The notes: generated from the letters alone by a model not told the origin. A DNA stretch of 64,000 nucleotides from Streptomyces sp. LUP30 (GCF_001746365.1 NZ_MJAJ01000039.1:19494-83493); one strand, 5' to 3'. Shown: positions 25,583 through 35,890, counted from the first letter of the stretch. A program made the numbers and translations.

Positions 25583-26428
25583 CTACAGCAGAGCGGCACG
25601 CGGGCCGTCCGGCTGCTCCAGGCGGCGCTCGAGAATGGAACGGGCGATCTCCGACGACTCCTCGTCGGTCAACCGACGGAAACCGTCCTCGGTGATCACG
25701 GTGACGATCGGGTAGATCCGACGCGCGACATCGGGACCACCGGTCGCCGAATCGTCGTCCGCCGCGTCGTACAGAGCCTGCACCACCAGCGTCGTGGCCT
25801 GCTCCTCGGACAGATCGGCACGGTAGAGCTTCTTCATCGCCCCCCGCGCGAACACCGAGCCCGAACCCGTCGCCGCGAAGTGATGCTCCTCCGACCGGCC
25901 ACCCGTCACGTCGTACGAGAAGATCCGGCCGCGGTCCCGGTCCACGTCGAAACCGGCGAACAACGGCACCACCGCCAGACCCTGCATCGCCATGCCCAGA
26001 TTCGACCGGATCATGGTCGACAGCCGGTTCGCCTTGCCCTCCAGCGAGAGCTGCGCCCCCTCGACCTTCTCGAAGTGCTCCAGCTCCAGCTGGAACAGCT
26101 TCACCATCTCCACGGCCAGACCCGCCGTGCCGGCGATGCCCACGGCCGAGTACTCGTCGGCCGGGAACACCTTCTCGATGTCCCGCTGCGCGATGACGTT
26201 GCCCATCGTGGCCCGGCGGTCACCGGCGAGCACCACGCCCCCGGGGAACGTGACGGCCACGATCGTCGTCCCGTGCGGAGCCTCGATCACTCCCTGCGTC
26301 GGGGGCAGCTGCCGCTTGCCGGGCAGCATCTCCGGCTGGTGCTCGGAGAGGAAGTCCATGAAGGACGAGGACCCAGGCGTCAGGAAGGCAGCTGGCAGAC
26401 GCCCGGTGCTACGAGTGTTGGCTTCCAC
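25583..26428 (-). CDS. prcB: 20S proteasome beta subunit PrcB
   Basis: A 281-residue catalytic subunit. The propeptide is 53 residues, and autocleavage at HG/TT would expose the catalytic Thr54 in APHGTTIVAVTFPGG; this agrees with the 53-residue propeptide known for S. coelicolor. Lys in GDRRATMGN and the following fold are normal. The start is GTG 26428 with GGAAGGA five bases before it, and the first 49 bases overlap the 3' end of the endonuclease VII-like gene in another frame. Confidence 0.97.
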   Translation of the reverse strand: MEANTRSTGRLPAAFLTPGSSSFMDFLSEHQPEMLPGKRQLPPTQGVIEAPHGTTIVAVTFPGGVVLAGDRRATMGNVIAQRDIEKVFPADEYSAVGIAGTAGLAVEMVKLFQLELEHFEKVEGAQLSLEGKANRLSTMIRSNLGMAMQGLAVVPLFAGFDVDRDRGRIFSYDVTGGRSEEHHFAATGSGSVFARGAMKKLYRADLSEEQATTLVVQALYDAADDDSATGGPDVARRIYPIVTVITEDGFRRLTDEESSEIARSILERRLEQPDGPRAALL

Positions 26429-26970
26429 GCGTTTCCTTCCACGTAAGCAGCAGCCCGCCTAATGGCTTCGGGCCGATCCTTGAACTGCCCCAGTGCGGCA
26501 TTGCAGCTGAAGCACAGTACGCCTCGGACCCTACCCGTCCGATGGCAGTGATCCACATGCTCGGCGGGAGCAGCAGGACAGATGCAGCAGATGCCCTGCT
26601 GCTCCGCGACCATCGCGTCCGACTCGGCCGGACTCAGGCCGTACTTCCGTCGGAAGTGGCTGACTCGGTTCCGCTCGGCACGGCACGCCCGGCAGTAGCT
26701 CGACCAGCCGTCCGAGGACGACTTGTTGCGCTCCCACTCGGCGTGCGGCTTGACCTGTTCGCAGTGCGGGCACCGCTTGTGCCCGCGAGGAACGGGCACC
26801 TTCACACGGACCGTCCTGCCTTGGGCTTCCTGCCGACGCCGGTAGTACTCCGCGGCGCATTCACGACAGTTGGCCTGAAGGCCGTCAGGCCTGGAACTGT
26901 TGCCCGCGAATGCGCCGACCGAACGGGACTGCTGACAGCCGGAGCACTTCTCAACTGGCAGGTCGTTCAC
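26380..26970 (-). CDS. Recombination endonuclease VII-like HNH nuclease between pup and prcB
   Basis: A 196-residue protein with three Cys-rich zinc sites: CSGCQQ...CREC (about 9-40), CPHCEQ...CRAC (about 68-95), and the endonuclease VII core CCICPAAP...HVDHCHRTGRVRGVLCFSCN (about 130-160; DHCH and LC-SCN are the His/Cys residues expected for an HNH/endo VII nuclease). It starts with GTG 26970, 8 bases after the pup stop, and its last 49 bases overlap prcB. Nuclease activity is inferred from the family (phage T4 gp49-like). Presence in the proteasome operon is a Streptomyces feature, absent from M. tuberculosis. Confidence 0.88.
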   Translation of the reverse strand: MNDLPVEKCSGCQQSRSVGAFAGNSSRPDGLQANCRECAAEYYRRRQEAQGRTVRVKVPVPRGHKRCPHCEQVKPHAEWERNKSSSDGWSSYCRACRAERNRVSHFRRKYGLSPAESDAMVAEQQGICCICPAAPAEHVDHCHRTGRVRGVLCFSCNAALGQFKDRPEAIRRAAAYVEGNAWKPTLVAPGVCQLPS

Positions 26971-26978
26971 GGGTGTGA

Positions 26979-27197
26979 CTACTGTCCACCCTTTTGGACA
27001 AACGACCTCACGAAATCCTCGGCGTTCTCCTCGAGGACGTCGTCGATCTCGTCGAGGACGGAGTCCACGTCGTCGCTCAGCTTCTCGTGGCGCTCCTTGA
27101 GGTCCTCGGAGCCCTGCGTCTCCGCGGCCTGCTCCTCGACCTCCTCCGTGGAGTGCGTCGCCTTCTGCTGGCCGCCGCCGGTGTCCTTGGTCGCCAT
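26979..27197 (-). CDS. pup: Prokaryotic ubiquitin-like protein Pup
   Basis: A 72-residue Pup. It is highly charged, with the helical Arc-binding region EDLKERHEKLSDDVDSVLDE (about 33-52) and the C-terminus FVQKGGQ. Ending in Gln means Dop must deamidate it to Glu before PafA can use it. ATG 27197 follows GGTGAGGG; the open frame extends 61 codons further upstream but that part is not Pup-like. Confidence 0.97.
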   Translation of the reverse strand: MATKDTGGGQQKATHSTEEVEEQAAETQGSEDLKERHEKLSDDVDSVLDEIDDVLEENAEDFVRSFVQKGGQ

Positions 27198-27383
27198 ACC
27201 CTCACCCCGCTCTTTCGCCCGACATGGTCGACAGGTCGGCATTCCCGCCGATCGGTGATGATCAGACCCTACAAGCCGGGTCCGACATCGGCCCCGCAGT
27301 TGCGTCAACGTACGAGGGTCATCTCGATGATTCCCGGACGGGGGGCTTTCCACCCGTCCCGCAGGTTCCGTCCGGGTCACGGT

Positions 27384-28895
27384 TCAGCCGCCCGACAGCA
27401 CCCTGACCAGGTCTTCTGCGGTGCGGCACCGGTCCAGGAGCTCCTTGACGTGATTTCGCGTTCCGCGAAGGGGTTCGAGGGTTGGGACGCGTTGGAGCGA
27501 GTCCCGGCCCGGCAGGTCGAAGATCACGGAGTCCCAGGAGGCCGCGGCGACGTCGTCGGCGTACTGCTCCAGGCAGCGGCCGCGGAAGTACGCGCGGGTG
27601 TCCTCCGGAGGCTTGGTGACGGCCCTGTCGACCTCGGACTCGTCCAGGAGGCGTTTGATGCGGCCGCGGGCCACGAGGCGGTTGTAGATGCCCTTCTCGG
27701 CCCTGACGTCGGCGTACTGGAGGTCGACGAGATGGAGGCGGGCGGCGTCCCAGTCGAGGTCGTCGCGGCGCCGGTAGCCCTCCATGACCTCCCGTTTCGC
27801 GACCCAGTCCAGTTCGCCGGCGAGGCTCATGGGGTCGTTCTCCAGGCGGGTGAGGGTGTCCTCCCAGCGGGCGAGGACGTCCTTGGTCTGGTCGTCGGCG
27901 TCCGCGCCGAAGCGCTCCTCGACGTATTTGCGCGAGAGCTCGTAGTACTCCATCTGGAGCTGGACGGCGGTGAGCGTGCGCCCGCTGCGCAGGGTGACCA
28001 GTCGCTTGAGCCCGGGGTCGTGCGAGACCTGGTGGAGGGTGCGGACGGGCTGGTCGACGGCGAGGTCGACGGCGATGAAGCCGTCCTCGATCATGGACAG
28101 GACCAGGGCCGTGGTGCCGAGCTTGAGGTAGGTCGAGATCTCGGAGAGGTTGGCGTCACCGATGATCACGTGGAGGCGGCGGTACTTCTCGGCGTCGGCG
28201 TGCGGTTCGTCGCGGGTGTTGATGATGGGGCGCTTCAGCGTCGTCTCCAGGCCGACCTCGACCTCGAAGTAGTCGGCGCGCTGGCTGAGCTGGAAGCCGT
28301 GTTCGTGGCCGTCCTGGCCGATGCCCACGCGGCCCGCGCCGGCGAAGACCTGGCGGGAGACGAAGAAGGGCGTGAGGTGGCGCACGATGTCGGAGAAGGC
28401 GGTCTCGCGCTTCATCAGGTAGTTCTCGTGCGTGCCGTAGGAGGCGCCCTTGTTGTCGGTGTTGTTCTTGTAGAGGTGGATCGGCTGGGCGCCGGGGAGT
28501 GCGGCGGCCCGTTCGGCGGCCTCGGCCATGATGCGTTCGCCGGCCTTGTCCCACAGGACGGCGTCGCGGGGGTTGGTGACCTCGGGGGAGCTGTATTCGG
28601 GGTGTGCGTGGTCGACGTAGAGACGTGCGCCGTTGGTGAGGATGACGTTGGCGAGGCCGATGTCCTCGTCGGTGAGCTGGCTGGAGTCGGCGGTCTCGCG
28701 GGCGAGGTCGAAGCCACGCGCGTCCCGCAGCGGGTTCTCCTCCTCGAAGTCCCAGCGGGCCCGTCGGGCCCGGTGCATCGCCGCCGCGTAGGCGTTGACG
28801 ATCTGGGACGAGGTGAGCATGGCATTGGCGTTGGGGTGGCCGGGTACGGAGATGCCGTACTCGGTCTCGATGCCCATTACTCGCCGTACGGTCAT
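27384..28895 (-). CDS. dop: Pup deamidase/depupylase Dop
   Basis: A 503-residue paralogue of PafA that deamidates Pup-Gln and removes Pup from tagged proteins. MGIETEYGISVPGHP (about 7-21) carries the catalytic Glu; the Dop-specific loop region SSQLTDEDIGLANVI (about 63-77) separates it from PafA; NNTDNKGASYGTHENYL and INTRDEPHADAEKYRRLHVI are shared. ATG 28895 follows AGGAGG at 6 bases. It is transcribed ahead of pup. Confidence 0.96.
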   Translation of the reverse strand: MTVRRVMGIETEYGISVPGHPNANAMLTSSQIVNAYAAAMHRARRARWDFEEENPLRDARGFDLARETADSSQLTDEDIGLANVILTNGARLYVDHAHPEYSSPEVTNPRDAVLWDKAGERIMAEAAERAAALPGAQPIHLYKNNTDNKGASYGTHENYLMKRETAFSDIVRHLTPFFVSRQVFAGAGRVGIGQDGHEHGFQLSQRADYFEVEVGLETTLKRPIINTRDEPHADAEKYRRLHVIIGDANLSEISTYLKLGTTALVLSMIEDGFIAVDLAVDQPVRTLHQVSHDPGLKRLVTLRSGRTLTAVQLQMEYYELSRKYVEERFGADADDQTKDVLARWEDTLTRLENDPMSLAGELDWVAKREVMEGYRRRDDLDWDAARLHLVDLQYADVRAEKGIYNRLVARGRIKRLLDESEVDRAVTKPPEDTRAYFRGRCLEQYADDVAAASWDSVIFDLPGRDSLQRVPTLEPLRGTRNHVKELLDRCRTAEDLVRVLSGG

Positions 28896-29085
28896 GCGGC
28901 CCTCCTTGCCCGGCGGCACCCTCGGTCGTGGGCGCCGCTCAGATACCGGTGGTGCTCCGGTGCGTGTGCGGTGCCCGTCCCCGCAACTAGCGACCCGGCG
29001 GTACGGAAGAGCCTAGAACGCCTCTGCGCTGGTGGGGAGATCATTTGCGTCATTGCCTTGCTCCAGCCGTGGCCCGGAAAGCAGT

Positions 29086-29120
29086 CGGCTGCGGGTACCC
29101 GTGGTGGGCACCCGCAGCCG
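29086..29120 (-). terminator. Terminator after arc
   Basis: CGGCTGCGGGTACCC (29086-29100) pairs with GGGCACCCGCAGCCG (29106-29120) with one internal mismatch and a 5-base loop. It starts 8 bases beyond the arc stop and lies before dop, so arc and dop may be separate transcripts. Confidence 0.78.
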
Positions 29121-29128
29121 CCCTGTTC

Positions 29129-30895
29129 TTACAGGTACTGCCCGGTGTTCGCCACCGTGTCGATGGAGCGTCCGGTGTCCGCGCCCTGCTTTCCGGTGAT
29201 GAGGGTACGGATGTAGACGATCCGTTCGCCCTTCTTTCCGGAGATGCGGGCCCAGTCGTCGGGGTTGGTGGTGTTGGGGAGGTCCTCGTTCTCCTTGAAC
29301 TCGTCCACGCACGCCTGGAGGAGGTGGGAGACGCGCAGGCCCTTCTGGTTGTGGTCGAGGAAGTCCTTGATGGCCATTTTCTTGGCGCGGCCGACGATGT
29401 TCTCGATCATGGCGCCGGAGTTGAAGTCCTTGAAGTAGAGGACTTCCTTGTCTCCGTTGGCGTAGGTGACTTCCAGGAAGCGGTTTTCCTCGGATTCCGC
29501 GTACATGTGTTCCACTGCCGTCTGGATCATGCTCTGGACGGTGGTGGTCTTGTCGCCGCCGTGTTCGCCCACGTCCTCGGCGTGCAGGGGGAGGCGTTCG
29601 GTGAGGTACTTCTGGAAGATGTCCTTGGCCGCTTCGGCGTCCGGGCGCTCGATCTTGATCTTCACGTCGAGGCGGCCGGGGCGCAGGATGGCGGGGTCGA
29701 TCATGTCCTCGCGGTTGGAGGCGCCGATGACGACCACGTTCTGCAGGCCTTCGACACCGTCGATCTCGGCGAGGAGCTGCGGGACGATGGTGTTCTCGAC
29801 ATCGGAGCTGACGCCGGATCCGCGGGTGCGGAAGAGGGATTCCATCTCGTCGAAGAAGACGATGACGGGGGTGCCCTCGGAGGCCTTCTCCCTGGCGCGC
29901 TGGAAGACGAGGCGGATCTGCCGCTCGGTCTCGCCGACGTACTTGTTGAGGAGCTCGGGGCCCTTGATGTTGAGGAAGAAGCTCTTGCCGGTGGCCTGGC
30001 CGGTGACTTCGGCGACCTTTTTGGCCAGCGAGTTGGCGACGGCCTTGGCGATGAGCGTCTTGCCGCATCCGGGGGGTCCGTAGAGGAGGACGCCCTTGGG
30101 CGGGCGGAGCTCGTGCTCCTTGAAGAGGTCGGGGTAGAGGTAGGGCAGTTCGACGGCGTCGCGGATCATCTCGATCTGACCGCCGAGCCCGCCGATCTGC
30201 TCGTAGCCGATGTCGGGGACCTCTTCGAGGACGAGTTCCTCGACCTCGCTCTTGGGGACGATCTCGTAGACGTACCCGGAGCGGGGTTCGAGCAGGAGGG
30301 CGTCGCCGGGCCGGATGGTGACGTCCAGCAGGGGCTCGGCGAGCCTGACCACTCGTTCTTCGTCGGTGTGTCCGAGCACCAGGGCTCGTTCGCCGTCCTC
30401 GAGGATCTCCTTGAGGGTGACGATGTCGCCGACGCGCTCGTATTCCATGGCCTCGACCACGTTGAGCGCTTCGTTGAGCATGACTTCCTGGCCGCGTCGG
30501 AGTTCGTCGAGCTCGACGCCGGGGCTGACGTTCACGCGGAGTTTGCGGCCGCCGGTGAAGATGTCGGCCGTGCCGTCCTCGTTCGCCGTGAGGAAGACTC
30601 CGAAGCCGGCCGGCGGCTGGGCGAGCCGGTCGACTTCTTCCTTGAGGGCCACGATCTGGTCGCGGGCCTCGCGGAGCGTGTTGGCCAGTCGTTCGTTCTG
30701 GGCGGACACGCCGGCCAGGTTGGTCTGCAGCTCGACGATCCGCTCTTCGAGAATCCTCGTGTGTCGCGGAGAGTCGGCGAGCTTGCGTCGCAGGACGGCG
30801 ATCTCCTGCTCAAGGTAGGCAATCTGCCCGGACGGGTCGTCGGACCCTCGTCCCGGGCGGATGCCGCGGTTCATGTCGTCGTCGTGGGCTGCCAC
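29129..30895 (-). CDS. arc: Proteasome-associated AAA+ ATPase Arc/Mpa
   Basis: A 588-residue hexameric ATPase that unfolds pupylated proteins and feeds them to the 20S core. Order: N-terminal coiled coil (about 23-80) that binds Pup, tandem OB domains (about 85-230), AAA module with Walker A GPPGCGKTLIAK and Walker B VIVFFDEMESLFRTRG, and a C-terminal GQYL that docks to the alpha ring. GTG 30895 (VAAHDDD) follows GTGAGG and matches the usual beginning; a start at 30913 is less likely. Confidence 0.95.
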   Translation of the reverse strand: MAAHDDDMNRGIRPGRGSDDPSGQIAYLEQEIAVLRRKLADSPRHTRILEERIVELQTNLAGVSAQNERLANTLREARDQIVALKEEVDRLAQPPAGFGVFLTANEDGTADIFTGGRKLRVNVSPGVELDELRRGQEVMLNEALNVVEAMEYERVGDIVTLKEILEDGERALVLGHTDEERVVRLAEPLLDVTIRPGDALLLEPRSGYVYEIVPKSEVEELVLEEVPDIGYEQIGGLGGQIEMIRDAVELPYLYPDLFKEHELRPPKGVLLYGPPGCGKTLIAKAVANSLAKKVAEVTGQATGKSFFLNIKGPELLNKYVGETERQIRLVFQRAREKASEGTPVIVFFDEMESLFRTRGSGVSSDVENTIVPQLLAEIDGVEGLQNVVVIGASNREDMIDPAILRPGRLDVKIKIERPDAEAAKDIFQKYLTERLPLHAEDVGEHGGDKTTTVQSMIQTAVEHMYAESEENRFLEVTYANGDKEVLYFKDFNSGAMIENIVGRAKKMAIKDFLDHNQKGLRVSHLLQACVDEFKENEDLPNTTNPDDWARISGKKGERIVYIRTLITGKQGADTGRSIDTVANTGQYL

Positions 30896-31138
30896 GGTCC
30901 TCACCTCCTCCAAGGGGAGCTGGACGCTTCCAGACCCTACCTGGGTGGGTGTCGATTGAAACCCCTAGATCACAAAGACTGTCGGGGTGTGTCCGATCTT
31001 CACCCTTGCGCTCTCCCTCACGCCAGGGGAATACCCACCGAACATGATTGGAAAGCGGCCGAGGGTAGGGTCGAAGTGTTCAACACCCGCCGGAGCCTGC
31101 ATGGTTCCCTGGCGGCTCGACGGTAAACGGCAGGAGTT

Positions 31139-31444
31139 ATGGGCGTGCAGCAGGAGGCCGGTGTCGGTGGCGAGGCCTTGGAGGTGTGGATCGATCAGGA
31201 TCTCTGCACCGGTGACGGGATCTGCGCGCAGTACGCGCCGGAGGTTTTCGAGCTGGACATCGACGGCCTGGCGTATGTGAAGGGCGAGCAGGACGAGCTG
31301 TTGCAGGCCAAGGGGGCTGTGACGCCGGTGCCGTTGCCGTTGCTGGGGGACGTGGTGGACTCGGCGCGGGAGTGTCCGGGTGACTGCATTCATGTGCGTC
31401 GCGTTTCGGACAGGGTCGAGGTCTACGGTCCCGACGCGGAGTGA
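31139..31444 (+). CDS. Small ferredoxin (3Fe-4S type)
   Basis: A 101-residue ferredoxin, one-electron carrier. The cluster ligands are CTGDGIC (Cys about 23 and 29) and CPGDCIHV (about 80-84), the spacing of 3Fe-4S ferredoxins that serve cytochromes P450, with IDQDLCTGDGIC as the family opening. ATG 31139 follows CAGGAG. Divergent from arc across 243 bases, and no P450 or reductase is adjacent. The partner is unknown. Confidence 0.88.
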   Translation: MGVQQEAGVGGEALEVWIDQDLCTGDGICAQYAPEVFELDIDGLAYVKGEQDELLQAKGAVTPVPLPLLGDVVDSARECPGDCIHVRRVSDRVEVYGPDAE

Positions 31445-31501
31445 GCGTCGTGGTTCGGGGTGTGACGGCTGTCTGATTTCTCACAGGGCGAACGGCCGGG
31501 T

Positions 31502-32068
31502 TCAGACGGCGCGGGCGCCTGCGGGGGTCGAGCGGATGAACCTGTGGTCCTTCCACTGCCATCTGGCGCTGTCCTTGACGTCGGGGCAGCAGCTGGGCAC
31601 GTCGGCGGTGGAGTAGCCGAGAAGGGTGGCGACGACGGCTCCGTCGGTGATGCCGAGGCCGGTGACGGTGTTGCGGGCCTTGGGGTCGATGAGGGTGGCG
31701 ACCACACGCGCGTGGGTGTCGTCGGCGCCGTGGGTGAGGACGTAGACGCCGTCGGGCGGGGTGCCCATGGGGGCGTCGCAGTGGACGACGGCGACTGTTT
31801 CGGGAGCGCCGTCGCCGTCGAGGTCGCCGGTGGCCTTTTTCACGACGAGGGCGGTCACGGGGCCGCATTGGATCGGGAAGTCGACGCCGGTGGTGGCGGG
31901 AGCGGCGGCGGGCCTGGCCGGGGAGCCGGCGGTCTGGGCGGCTGTCGCGGGTTTGGGTTGCAGCAGTGAGGAGAGGGCGACGACGCCGGCGACGGCCGTG
32001 GCGGTCGCGACCCAGTGGATGGGCCGGGTGTGGGTGTGTGCCAGTTCCGGGACGGCGGAGTGCTGCAC
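31502..32068 (-). CDS. Secreted/membrane-anchored protein of unknown function
   Basis: A 188-residue protein not recognised by name. The GTG at 32068 has AGGAG nine bases before it, which decides the start over an ATG at 32119 with no such site. A hydrophobic helix (HWVATATAVAGVVALSSLLQ, about 19-38) followed by Ala/Pro-rich linker indicates export or anchoring. ATGDLDGDGAPETVAVVHC resembles a calcium-binding FG-GAP-like motif, and several Cys (PSCCPD) could form disulfides outside the cell. Confidence 0.75.
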   Translation of the reverse strand: MQHSAVPELAHTHTRPIHWVATATAVAGVVALSSLLQPKPATAAQTAGSPARPAAAPATTGVDFPIQCGPVTALVVKKATGDLDGDGAPETVAVVHCDAPMGTPPDGVYVLTHGADDTHARVVATLIDPKARNTVTGLGITDGAVVATLLGYSTADVPSCCPDVKDSARWQWKDHRFIRSTPAGARAV

Positions 32069-32221
32069 TAGGTGTGTCTCCTGCGGGGCTGTGCCGGTGG
32101 GGGTGGGATTGGCCAGCATCGTGCCACACGTCACAGGGTGGGGGAACGGCGGGGGTGCGGGATTTCGGACGTCCGGGGTGTGGTGTTCCGGGCGGGGGCG
32201 AACGGCGGCGGTGAACTGGCG

Positions 32222-32273
32222 AGGCGCCGTGGTGGAGTTCCCGGTGGGTGGGGGGAACTCGGCCACGGCGCCT
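32222..32273 (-). terminator. Long two-part stem terminator after trmI
   Basis: AGGCGCCGTGG (32222-32232) pairs with CCACGGCGCCT (32263-32273), and inside it GAGTTCCC (32235-32242) pairs with GGGGAACTC (8 pairs). The combined stem lies 26 bases beyond the trmI stop. Confidence 0.78.
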
Positions 32274-32299
32274 TGTCGTTGTGGGTGGTGCGGGGTCGG

Positions 32300-33202
32300 T
32301 CAGCGGCCGTTGGCTCCGTCGGCGTTGGGGCCGGCGTAGTCCTCGCCGTAGGCGCCCTTGGCGGGGCGGCGGCGGCGCATGGGGGGCTCGACGCCGTCGG
32401 CGAGGCGACGGGCGGTGAGGAGGAAGCCGGTGTGGCCGATCATGCGGTGGTCGGGGCGGACGGCGAGGCCTTCGATGTGCCAGTTGCGGATCATCGACTC
32501 CCAGGCGCTCGGCTCGTTGAAGCAGCCGATCTCGCGGATGGACTCGACGGTGCGCGCGAGCTGGGTGGTGGTCGCCACGTAGCAGCAGACGATGCCGCCG
32601 GGCACCAGGGCCTTGGAGACGGCCTCCAGGCATTCCCAGGGGGCGAGCATGTCGAGGATGACGCGGTCGACGTCGGTGTCGCTCAGGTTGTCCTGGAGGT
32701 CGCCGACGGTGAGCTGCCAGGCCGGGTGCGGGCCGCCGAAGTAGCGCTCGACGTTCGTCCGCGCGATCTCGGCGAAGTCCTCGCGGCGCTCGTAGGAGTG
32801 CAGCATGCCCTGGTCGCCGATGGCGCGCAGCAGGAAGCTGCTGAGGGAGCCGGAGCCGACGCCGGCTTCGACGACGCGTGCGCCGGGGAAGATGTCGGCG
32901 AAGGCGAGGATCTGCCCCGCGTCCTTGGGGTAGACGACGGCTGCCCCGCGGGGCATGGACAGGACGTAGTCGGGGAGCAGGGGGCGCAGCGCGAGATAGG
33001 CGACGTTCCCGGTGGTGCGGACGACGCTGCCCTCGGGTGAGCCGATCAGTTCGTCGTGCGGGAAGGAACCCTTGTGGGTGTGGAAGTTCTTCCCGGCTTC
33101 GAGCGTGAACGTGTAGTGGCGGCCCTTGGGGTCGGTCAGCTGAACCTGGTCCCCGACCTTGAAGGGCCCGCGCCTGCGGGCGGCACCGGTCGGTTCGGAC
33201 AT
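32300..33202 (-). CDS. trmI: tRNA (adenine-58-N1)-methyltransferase TrmI
   Basis: A 300-residue SAM-dependent enzyme making m1A58 in tRNA. The N-terminal beta domain (VQLTDPKGRHYTFTLEAGK) precedes the Rossmann fold with motif I ARVVEAGVGSGSLSSFLLRA (about 109-128) and motif DRVILDMLAPWECL carrying the catalytic Asp. Length and order match Rv2118c of M. tuberculosis, which has the same neighbour RecB-like gene. The C-terminal 25 residues are basic and disordered. Confidence 0.94.
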   Translation of the reverse strand: MSEPTGAARRRGPFKVGDQVQLTDPKGRHYTFTLEAGKNFHTHKGSFPHDELIGSPEGSVVRTTGNVAYLALRPLLPDYVLSMPRGAAVVYPKDAGQILAFADIFPGARVVEAGVGSGSLSSFLLRAIGDQGMLHSYERREDFAEIARTNVERYFGGPHPAWQLTVGDLQDNLSDTDVDRVILDMLAPWECLEAVSKALVPGGIVCCYVATTTQLARTVESIREIGCFNEPSAWESMIRNWHIEGLAVRPDHRMIGHTGFLLTARRLADGVEPPMRRRRPAKGAYGEDYAGPNADGANGR

Positions 33203-33260
33203 GTGACCAGCCTACCGGCGTTTGGCGGGGCCGCCGACCATCGCCCGGGGGGCGCGGTGG

Positions 33261-34706
33261 TCAGTTGGGGCGGGCCATGGCCTTGACGAAGGCGCGCTCG
33301 ACGTCGGCGGCGGAGAGGACGCCGAAGATCTCTCCGGTCTCCTCGACGACGAGGTATTCGGTGGCGGGGGTGGCGCGCAGGACGTCGAGGAGGTCTTCGC
33401 CGGCGAGTTCGGCGGAGACGCGCATGCCGTCGGTGAGGTCCTGGGCGAGGCCGCTGACGGCGACCCAGGGACGGCGGTGTTCGGGTACGCCGACGATGGC
33501 GGCTTCGCGGACGAGGGAGAGGGGCTCGCCGTGGGCGTCGACGACGACGAGGGCGCGGGCGCCGGCGTCGTTGGCGCGGCGGAGGGCTTCGGAGAGGGGG
33601 GTGTGGGTTTCCACGGGGACGGCGCGGCGGGTGAGGGTGCGGGCGCGCAGTTCGGGGAGGTGTTCGCGCAGGCGGGCCATGCGCAGGCTGTTGCCGGCGC
33701 CGGTCCAGATGATCGCGGCGAGGATGGCGGCGAGGAGGGCGTCGGTGACGGTGTCCATGCCGACGCTGTCCTCGGCGGTGGTGCCGAGGGCGCCGGACTG
33801 GGTGAGCAGGGGGAGGCCGATGAGGACGGAGACGGCGAGGGCGCGGCCGACCCAGGCGGCGGCGATGGTGCCGCTCATGGGTTTGCCGGTGATCTTCCAG
33901 ACGACGGCGCGGAGCATGCGGCCGCCGTCGAGGGGGAGGCCGGGCAGCAGGTTGAAGATCGCGACGATGAGGTTGGAGATCATCAGGCCGGCGAGCAGGA
34001 CGCCGGGGACGGTGCCGCGCTCGACGGGCTGCATGGCGAGGTAGAACAGGCCCGAGAGGGCGAGGGAGAGGAGGGGGCCGACGAAGGCGAGCCAGAACTC
34101 GCGGCCGGGGGTCTCGGCTTCTTTCTCGATCTCGGAGACGCCGCCGAAGAACTGGAGCTGGATGCGGCGGACCGGGAGTTCGAAGCGGAGGGCGGCGACG
34201 GTGTGGGCGAGTTCGTGGATGAGGACCGAGGCGTAGAAGGCGACGGCGAAGAAGAGGGAGACGAGGTAGCGGGCGGCGCCGAGTTCCGGCAGCACGCGGT
34301 CGAGCTGGCCGCCGAAGACCCAGGTGATGAGGGCGGCGACGAGGAACCAGCTGGGGGCTACGTAGACGGGCACGCCGAAGGGGCGGCCCATGAGGAGGCC
34401 GCCGCGGGGCTGCTCCGGGGGGCGCGCGGGCGGGGGGCCTTTGGGGAGGCCGGGGGGTGTGGGGCGCGGGGCGCCGGCCCGGTCGGCCCGGGCTTCGGGT
34501 GCGGCGGCCGCGTCGTCGTCCGGGGTGGGGCGGGGGGCGTTGCTGTCGTCGTGGGGCGTCGGCGGCTGCCGGGGGGCGTCCGGGGGGCCGTCGGCCGGGG
34601 CTTGGTTCGACTGGGGGTCGGTGGCCGGGGACGCAGGTGTCGCGGGGTGCTCGGCCGACTGCTCGTTGTCCGGCCGCGGCTGCCCGCTCCCGCCGCTTTC
34701 CACCAC
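33261..34706 (-). CDS. Site-2 protease family zinc metalloprotease with CBS pair
   Basis: A 481-residue membrane protease that cleaves substrates within the bilayer. A Pro-rich disordered region of about 135 residues leads to membrane segments; the zinc motif HELAH (in LIHELAHTVAAL) and the second motif LLPGLPLDGGRMLRAV supply the ligands. Two CBS domains occupy the C-terminal 120 residues (VPVETHTPLSEALRRAN; ATPATEYLVVEETGEIFGVL), suggesting nucleotide sensing. The GTG at 34706 begins GTG GTG GAA, so the exact start may be one codon later. Confidence 0.92.
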   Translation of the reverse strand: MVESGGSGQPRPDNEQSAEHPATPASPATDPQSNQAPADGPPDAPRQPPTPHDDSNAPRPTPDDDAAAAPEARADRAGAPRPTPPGLPKGPPPARPPEQPRGGLLMGRPFGVPVYVAPSWFLVAALITWVFGGQLDRVLPELGAARYLVSLFFAVAFYASVLIHELAHTVAALRFELPVRRIQLQFFGGVSEIEKEAETPGREFWLAFVGPLLSLALSGLFYLAMQPVERGTVPGVLLAGLMISNLIVAIFNLLPGLPLDGGRMLRAVVWKITGKPMSGTIAAAWVGRALAVSVLIGLPLLTQSGALGTTAEDSVGMDTVTDALLAAILAAIIWTGAGNSLRMARLREHLPELRARTLTRRAVPVETHTPLSEALRRANDAGARALVVVDAHGEPLSLVREAAIVGVPEHRRPWVAVSGLAQDLTDGMRVSAELAGEDLLDVLRATPATEYLVVEETGEIFGVLSAADVERAFVKAMARPN

Positions 34707-34894
34707 GGTGTCCCCTCGATCGAAGCGTCTCCCGCCGGTGACGGGCGGGAGGGTCTGGGACCGATGGTATGCGGCGGTGGTGGTGTGTTCCGCCCCGGCA
34801 CCCCCTGTGTTTCCCCGCCGGTCTTCGGTGTCCGGGGTGGGGAGGCGGTGCGGGCGGGGGTGACTGTCGGTGGCGGGCCGTAAGGTCTGTGGTC

Positions 34895-35890
<996 letters not shown>

